Assembly: GCA_038373885.1 (NCBI GenBank)
Contig: JAWZYV010000113.1
Location: 620,501 to 684,500 of the forward strand
Reading direction: 5' to 3'
Origin: Cheiracanthium punctorium
Taxonomy: Eukaryota > Arthropoda > Arachnida > Araneae > Cheiracanthiidae
DNA length: 64,000 nt
In this document: piece after piece, positions 57,175-64,000 of the stretch
Numbering within the stretch: position 1 is the first letter of the stretch
How the letters are laid out: every line of letters starts with the position of its first letter
The notes under the pieces: generated by a model
Databases searched by the model: none
What the model was told of the DNA's origin: nothing
The model's input: the letters and a program-made list of their open reading frames with translations, nothing else
Translations under genes and position numbers: made by a program

Positions 57175-58373
57175 CAGACCGCGGATTATATGCAATCGCA
57201 TATTTGCATATGCAATTGCATATTTAAGGTGTTTTTGATGATTTTGCATAAAATGACGCATTTTCTCTGTTGGATGCATATTTCAATCTCTTTAGCTTTG
57301 AATTTGTAACTTTTTTAACCTTCCTTTGAGTATTTTTTTTCTTTAACTCTTATGTCTCACGCTTTGAAAAATTTATACAACCTCAGGTTCCCACCAAAGT
57401 AGCATATACGCTTTCAATTTTTTCGTGTGTATTTGCAACAATTTGAATTAAGTCTATAATTAATAATTAATAATTATTAAGTCTATAATTTGAACTAAGC
57501 CTATATATTAAAATTTCAGAAATGGCTAGAATGAAAGCAAGCATGCCAACCCTGATGAAGACGTGGATTTCGGATTATGGACAAGAACTAACTCCATAAA
57601 AGATGTAGTTAATGTTTTCTATAGCGTCGATTCTTCTTCTTTTCTCATTGCGGAAGAAATGCTTAACGATATGTCCATCCGAAAAGGTCCATCGATAATC
57701 GAAACACATTTTTCCTTCTTAACATCAGACATCACAAAATTAGAATATCAAAATCAGCTTCTGTGTGATGCAATGAGTCAAATTGTAAAAGTACAGGAAT
57801 GCGTTGGTAAGATTCCAGAGTCATTAGGAGAAGAAATCAGTGAGACAGTGAATAAAATAAATAGTTTTATTAATTGTGAGGGGAGTGAGTTACCGGAAAA
57901 AGTAGAACCATCCAAAGCGAAATATAATAAGTACTGTCCAGTGACATTCATTTATGTTGAAAGAGCATTTTCAGCATATAAAGTGATTTTAGATGATAAA
58001 AAAATACAAATCCTTACTATTGAAAATTTAGGAAAACACTTAGCTGTGCATTGAAACAAAAATTACTGAAAGCAGTTTTAATTCATATCTCGCAATTCAT
58101 TTTCTTTTCATAAGATTGTGAATGAAAATTTCTCATACTGTCTTTCATGATGTTTTGAAGTTTCAAAGAGAAAAAAAAAATGTCTCATAATTGCAAGGTA
58201 AGTGATAGAAATTACTTTTGCAAGTAAATAGGGTTTTATTTTCTGTTAAAATATGCATATTTTTCCAGGTATTTGGTGCTTATTTTTAGTTTTTTAGTGC
58301 ATATTTTTAGATTTTTTGATGCATATTTGCATGCATAATTTGTCATATTTAAGTGCATATAATCCGCGGTCTA
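57175..58373 (+). mobile_element. hAT-type element, 1.2 kb, with transposase C-terminus
   Basis: Ends CAGACCGCGGATTATATGCA and TAGACCGCGGATTATATGCA (right end on the other strand) are inverted. CTTATAAC flanks both sides (57167-57174 and 58374-58381); the match extends to nine bases if the preceding A is counted. Words containing GCATAT are dense near both ends. A C-terminal hAT transposase frame remains at 57530-58054, and the catalytic core is missing. An inverted, coding-free relative is at 10310-11178. Confidence 0.88.
57530..58054 (+). pseudogene. hAT-type transposase C-terminal fragment
   Basis: The frame is open from just after a stop at 57527 to the TGA at 58052-58054, about 174 codons. 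The C-terminal CPVTFIYVERAFSAYKVILDDKK, followed by ENLGKHLAVH, matches the hAT dimerisation region (relatives have PITSxxVERSFSxYKxIL and ENL). The preceding FLTSDITKLEYQNQLLCDAM and IPESLGEEISETVNKINSFI resemble the helical segment before it in these proteins. The first ATG in frame is well inside (EEMLNDM), and the RNase H-like core is absent, so this is a fragment or a last exon. The CTAG just before 57530 could serve as a splice acceptor, but that is speculative. It could not by itself catalyse transposition. Confidence 0.75.
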
Positions 58374-58381
58374 CTTATAAC

Positions 58382-61300
58382 TATTATACTAACGCTTAGG
58401 TGCATGCACACATATTTTGTACATATAACTAAAATCCTATTCAGACAAAATCAAAATTTGGAATTTTGTTTTATCTGCAATTCTTTCTTTTCAGATGAAT
58501 TTCATTTCATAAATCTTTCAATTAGAATTAAATTGTTGTTCTTATTATCGCTAAGTTCAAAAAAAGAAAAATGAAACGCTCCTCGCAAATCAAGAGCGTA
58601 AGTTCTGAACGTTTGAATTAAATTAAAATTTAATCCATGCATACAACCGACTTCCTCAGTTATTTAAATCTACATTCAAGCTTGACGAAATATTAATAAC
58701 GAGCTTAAGTTTTTGTAACGCTCTTTATGCCCATTTTATTGAAGATGTATTGATTTGTATACTGGGCTGCTATTATGAATTTAATACGAGCAGTGCTATA
58801 TTGCATTGAATTCTACAAAAATGCAAAACCCGTGTCTATTACGAAAATTTCATTTTGATCTATTATTTCACTACTTTTAAAACTAATATAAAAATGTACG
58901 ATATCTTTCCTAGTATATAGTTAAAAAAATGTATCAAAAGAAGGTTTGAGGTTTTAACTGACGTACAGACAAAATGCAGGTACCGTTTGAATTCCACAAA
59001 TGCACTATTTTATTGCACACTGTAATTTATCCTTAGGTGATCATCTACATATTTAAATAGAACCCAAGTTTTGAAAGGTCAATGCAAGCCTACCTTTTCA
59101 CTCTATATTTGAAATCAGCATGTCAAAGTAAAAGAGAGACCTATAATACAAATTTGTATTAATTTTCAACGAATAATGTAAAAATTACAAAGCACTGAAA
59201 AACGACCTCGCTGATGTTAAGGATACATTTAACACTTTAAGTCACAAATCCTTAAATATTCAATGTATTTCATTAAATTTCATTTGAAAATACAATTTGT
59301 AAAAAGTCAAAGATAATGACAGCTAATTTTTTGGAATTATTTTTCTCACATTAATTGTGATTTATTAAACCATATTTCTAGCAATTAAAAATAGTACCAT
59401 GCGTACGTGTCATTTACTGTAGAATCAGCAAGGTTCAAAACCTAGGGGAACTAAAATCCAAGGATCGTATAATATATTCCAAATTCTAAGCACGATCATA
59501 TTCATTCTCTTAATAGAGGAATTATATACTGATAAAGTCCCCATTTTCTAACTCACTCATTTTTTATCGTAGAGAAATGAAATTTCATATCTGTGGTAAG
59601 ATTCAGAAAACGGTTATCAATAAAATATAACGATTTTGTATTGGAAATTCCGAATTTAAGTCAAAAATAAATGTCAGAGATATCTCCCAAAATGTTTAAA
59701 TGCATATACAAAGATACAGACCATTAAACCCTAAATATGATGGATCTAAACAGCTTATTTTTGCCACAGTAAGAAGTGTAGAGATCCCTCAGAGTCTATC
59801 TTTTTTTTACTACTGTGCATAATGCGGGGGAAAATATTGTAAGAATGAAGAAGCACATTTTTTTTTACCTTTTACATAAGCAACCGCAAATCAATCGTCA
59901 TTGATTCTAAAAATTTCATTTCATTTACTCATTACGGTGCAGTACTATGTGTGAATGATTTAGAGATCAATTACGTCATCTTCGAATTATCTTTCCCAAA
60001 ATAAAACCGGCCGTTAATAAAAATGCACAGGCACAAAACTATTTCCCAATGATACGTGCTGCGCTTTTAATTCTTAATAACTGCAGACAGAACTCTAGCA
60101 TGATATTTTCAAACTAGAGACGTCAAAGGTTATAATCCATTGTGTAAAAAAAAAAACAGAAAAAGGTTTTCGCAACATCTGTACAGACACAAAAGCTCTT
60201 GGAAAAGAAAAACGGCGTCTCATACGAAAATCTCATAAACGACTGCTCTTAGAAACTTCAACATAAAGCATAACTAAAATCTGAAATGGCGTATGTCAAT
60301 ATTTCTGCAGCTTTGTTTGAGATTCCTGTTTTCTCCCGGCTGAGGTAAATGTGAGAAATGGGGATTCATTTAATTTTCCAATGCAAATAAATAATTTGGG
60401 ATGCCTTCGACTTCTTTTAATCAAACTATAGTATTGTTGGTTGGAATAAATGTTTTAACAATTGCACTTTCACTAGTTGTTTAAGTAATGAATTAATTTC
60501 ATTCGAGTTATTTAGTTAAAAATTGCGATGTTTAGTTGAAAACATCGCAATTTTAAATTTTGAAGTGCACAAAATATCTATAAAAATTGTGACAGATATT
60601 TTTATACACAGAATTGTCTTTTTACTTCTTTTTCCGTGAAACAGGCGTGGTTGAACGAAACTTTCGAAACGTAAGCTGTTTGCGAAGTTTTTTTTTTCTT
60701 TTTTTTAAATTGATATTAGTCAGGTAAGAGATATGCCGTGCACTTAATCACTACAATCCGTCCCTCCCTAAACTTCCAATGCCTAATTTATTGTTTTTCA
60801 GACGCATTAAATTCTGATTGTAAGTCACTTAACCACTCGGTGTTAGAGAAAAAAGAACGTCCATGTCAACCAAACTAACGACCTTACTTTTTTATGACTT
60901 CTTTTGGTGATAAAGTTGTTTCTTTGTTGCTCTTTGTTCTTTCATTTTATTTCTTTTATTTGAAGTTCACCAAACATTAAAGCTTAATTTTATGATTTTA
61001 TAAATTAAATTTTAGTTTGATATCCTCGGTCATTTTTTGAATCAAATACAAATCGACCGATTTTTTCTGTTCACAAGAGTCATGACTTTTGGGATTGTTC
61101 ATCATGAGATTTTATTATTATTCATCTGCGTGTAATTAAATTTCAATATCCACTTATACATCAATTTTCAATTTGACTTTTCAAATAGTAATGAAGTTTG
61201 TGAAGGCATTTTACTTTGATTTTTATTTTACGCTAATCATTGTAAATATTAATAGTGTAGCATTTTGATAAGCTATTGTATTATTCTTGTGGGTTTTCTA

Positions 61301-61693
61301 GTAAGTACATAGACAGAAAAGTATTTTAGATATGATGATTACTAAATGAAAGCGGTTAAAGCAATCATTAGCCTTTACTGCAATGCCCATTAGGTAAGGC
61401 ATTTACTAGCTATACCTAAATGATGTCGATAGGCAGATTTTCAGATGTTATGTTTAATGTGTAATGTGGTGGGTAATTGTTATGGTAATGTTTCAGCTGT
61501 TTCACTATTTACTATACTGTCTGTATAAACAGACATTAATAAGTGGAAAAGTGTCATTTATCTGCATTCTTCGTACTTCATTCCATCCCTGGATATAAAC
61601 ATTTTAAAAAGTAAAAATCGTTTATTTCAAGTTTAATTTATAAGTATTTAAATAATTTCTACCCCCACCTAACAGTGCTTGCTAAATGAACAA
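58382..61693. other. AT-rich DNA, no gene; one hairpin
   Basis: No supportable gene. A perfect 15-bp hairpin (AAAATTGCGATGTTT at 60519-60533, complement at 60540-60554) has a 6-base loop. A G run in TGCGGGGGAAAA near 59822 is isolated. Confidence 0.5.
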
Positions 61694-61712
61694 GCGTATG
61701 TATATGAAGTAA

Positions 61713-61966
61713 GACAAACCTACACTTTAAGACAAACCTACACTAGGGGTATCTCCCTAGGATTCGAACGCGTTTAGAGATCTATTTGAGGGGTTATAAT
61801 GAGTATTTACGTTACGCATTTAGAATGGCATTTCGAAGAAATCGCCTGAAATTCCAGACCGTTAAATTGACAGTCATGCAGTAGGCTGAAACCCTGGACC
61901 TTGACACTTCAGCCATTTACATATTCAGAGTCTTTCCCCCTCGGCCATGGTGCGGCCCAAGAATAT
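61713..61966 (-). mobile_element. Second copy of the SINE family at 40209
   Basis: On the - strand it carries the CACCATGG head, GGCTGAAGTGTCAAGGTCC and AACGGTCTGGAATTTCAGG, collinear with the copy at 40209-40428. The B box is decayed (GGTTTCAGCCT). The flank at 61694-61712 (GCGTATG through TATGAAGTAA) matches GCATATGTATGAAGTAA (61967-61983) apart from one substitution and two bases, a probable target duplication. The tail holds a duplicated AGACAAACCTACACTT word. Confidence 0.75.
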
Positions 61967-61983
61967 GCATATGTATGAAGTAA

Positions 61984-62229
61984 ATTTCGCTAAAAACAGG
62001 CAAAACTTACTTTCACTAATGTTGTTAAGCTTCAGTTAATAAAAATTTTTATAAGTAAGATATTTTAAAATTTAATTACATAAAAACTGAACGTAGAAAG
62101 AAACTAAGGAAAGAGGGATAAAGCTGCGCATTCTATAGTAAAACTGCGGCCTTTAAAATATTACATAAGGCAGTCTTAAATACATTTTACAAAGTAAGAA
62201 TTTGAAAAAAAAAATTTTACCCACCAATA
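61984..62229. other. No gene seen
   Basis: Spacer between the SINE and the next element; ends in the TA at 62228-62229. Confidence 0.35.
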
Positions 62230-63151
62230 GGGGAAGGTGGACCAAAATTATCCCTAGGTTTTGTTAAAATTTGTATAAAATAGCATAAATGTTGAAATAA
62301 AACTTTGGCCCTCTGCTATCATACTTTACACAAAATTTTGAATCATAAACCTATTTAAATAATATTTTAAAAGCACAATGAGTAATGAAAAAAAAATAGA
62401 ATTGTTAGAAAATGTATAAGTATCATTTTACCCTCAACCCAAGGGCAAAAGGATCCTTCATTTGAAAACAATTTTAAATCGTTTTTTATAGGCAAAATAA
62501 AAGATATAAAAGTAATTATGACTATACTTAATGAAGCATAATACATTTTACAATCATATAGTATGCATGATTTATTTTATGAAAATTTTAAAATAAAAAA
62601 GTGTCACAGACAGTAAAATGGGATATTTTAAAATTATAATTAAAAAATTATGGCCTACAGTAAACTCAAAAATAAATTGAATAATGTAATGGGAAGTCAC
62701 TCATTTTGAGAACGTTTAAAGTGTTGCTATGATGCCTAGGACCCAGAACTGGAGTTTCTTCAGTCGAGGGATCAATTTACCCGGCAATATGGCTTCCCAC
62801 TTAGGTCATATTACTGGAACACGCCGAGAAACGTAACAAACTTACAAGTGCAATTCACATCTAAAATTATTTTTTATTCCGCAAACCAAGTCATATTTCT
62901 GCACATTAAAGACTGTATTTCTAAATAAAAAGAAAGTTAGTGCTTTTACCTTATAAGAAATATGATTAAACCCAGTTTTTTTGAAGAATTCTACTCAAAC
63001 ACGTAATACACCGATCGCTTAAATACCGCCATTGCTTCTTCTTGACTCCGCACAACAAGTTTACGTGTTACCTGGTAGATAGCGCTTCCTGTACCTAATA
63101 AAACATATGTGGATCATTTTGCCCGCTGGATCATTTTAGGGCACCCTCCTC
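62230..63151. mobile_element. 0.9-kb TIR element with TA flanks, no coding capacity
   Basis: The left end GGGGAAGGTGGACCAAAATT and the right end (GAGGAGGGTGCCCTAAAATG on the other strand) match at 18 of the first 24 positions. TA flanks both sides (62228-62229 and 63152-63153). GGATCATTTT occurs twice near the right end. The interior has no transposase frame; a GC-richer stretch lies at 62730-62830. Probably a non-autonomous Tc1/mariner-type element. Confidence 0.6.
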
Positions 63152-63153
63152 TA

Positions 63154-64000
63154 TATTAAAATTAAGTGTCATCCCTTGCGAAATTGCGTTCGTAAAATTA
63201 CTGGTTGAATTCAGTCAGCTCTTTAATTATCATGTCTTCTCCCATTAGAATAGTAGAAACTGCAGAGGTATATGTCTTCTTAAGACTTAAATGTACATAT
63301 GGAAATATTAAAATACAAGGATAAACAGTGAACTGTTGTATAAATAAACAATACAAAAAGTTGACAACTTCGAATATAGATGAATTTTTGAAAAAAATAA
63401 CAAGCTGTAACTCTTAAAATGCCCAAAACAGACTTTTATACGGCAAATGAAATACTTAAAATATCGAACAGAAAAATGAAACACCCTCAGCTAGAAATAT
63501 CACATGCGAAACGAAGAATAGAACTCATTGAAGAAATTTTCAATGTCTCGCAAAAACATTTTCCAAAACCATTCAAGCATAATACGACGCTCCAAATGGA
63601 ATATAAATAGTAAATATTTTTTGTGAAATTGCAGAATCTTCATGAAAACAGCAAAATAAACTTCTAAGAACGCCAAATCAAATACAGCTTAGAGGTATGT
63701 ATGGAAAACTTTCGTGAAAAAAGAACACAATTCTTAAGAACTCAAAAAAAAAAAAAAAAAAAGTTGAACAAAGTGCACTTTTGCTTATTTTCACATTGCT
63801 CTGGATATCCACATTTCTTTTCAACTTGTCACTTATCATCTTGACATTCATCTGTAACTCTCAAAGTAGACTTTTTCATCCACATTTATAAATATCTCGT
63901 ATATGAAAATTTTATCATGCTCTATAGTTTCAAAAGTGCTCAATCCATTTAAATGCTTTGAATTACGCCCTTTAATCCCTTAAAGTGATATTTTTAATTG
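63154..64000. other. AT-rich DNA, no gene seen
   Basis: A 63-codon frame at 63419-63610 is lysine-rich and unrecognised. A run of 19 A lies at about 63745-63763. Nothing else is supportable. Confidence 0.45.

Noticed and set aside
61640..61700. Telomeric or satellite DNA in the window
   Set aside because: No (TTAGG)n array or long tandem satellite was seen here or elsewhere in the window.

Overview
The window looks like intergenic DNA from an arthropod nuclear genome, most likely a spider or other arachnid. It is strongly AT-rich, rich in microsatellites, and has no long open frames outside transposable elements. There is no operon structure, rRNA or recognisable tRNA gene. The arachnid suggestion is inference, resting on the style of the repeats: a Tc1-like transposase of a kind I associate with orb-weaver genomes, hAT MITEs with G/C-run interiors, and tRNA-derived SINEs.

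The only gene that looks intact is a 342-residue Tc1-like transposase (4197-5225). It sits in a complete 1.5-kb transposon (3947-5451) with 27-bp terminal inverted repeats, TA target-site duplications, a TATA box and a polyadenylation signal. All other coding signal is broken or partial. There are mariner-like transposase relics at 8926-9147 (+), 13535-13915 (-) and 32701-32996 (+). A hAT transposase C-terminus lies at 57530-58054 (+). There is also a peptide-coding minisatellite at 1907-2074 and an unrecognised broken frame at 2203-2493.

Layout. 1-3.9 kb: minisatellite and degenerate coding-like DNA. 3.9-5.5 kb: Tc1 element. 6.9-15 kb: a dense run of MITEs, mariner relics and a deleted hAT element. 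16.8-23.2 kb: a dispersed repeat family in both orientations, a palindrome cluster, an inverted repeat pair and an LTR-like segment. 28.4-33.2 kb: a perfect 62-bp palindrome, a nested MITE, a duplicated coding-like word, and two TA-inserting elements on either side of a (TA)n tract. 36.7-42.8 kb: a TIR element with a tRNA-like core, a SINE with target-site duplications, and a five-element nest with four sets of matched duplications. 48.6-63.2 kb: a fold-back element, a pogo-like MITE, a 1.2-kb hAT element, a second SINE and a 0.9-kb TIR element.

The genes do not form a pathway. The Tc1 transposase would act on its own ends. The MITEs would have depended on transposases encoded elsewhere. I found no convincing new multi-gene system. 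The most informative structures are the five-element nest at 41353-42791, the palindromic family at 28401 and 29553, and two places (30801/31152 and 20474/21119) where repeated DNA keeps protein-like words.
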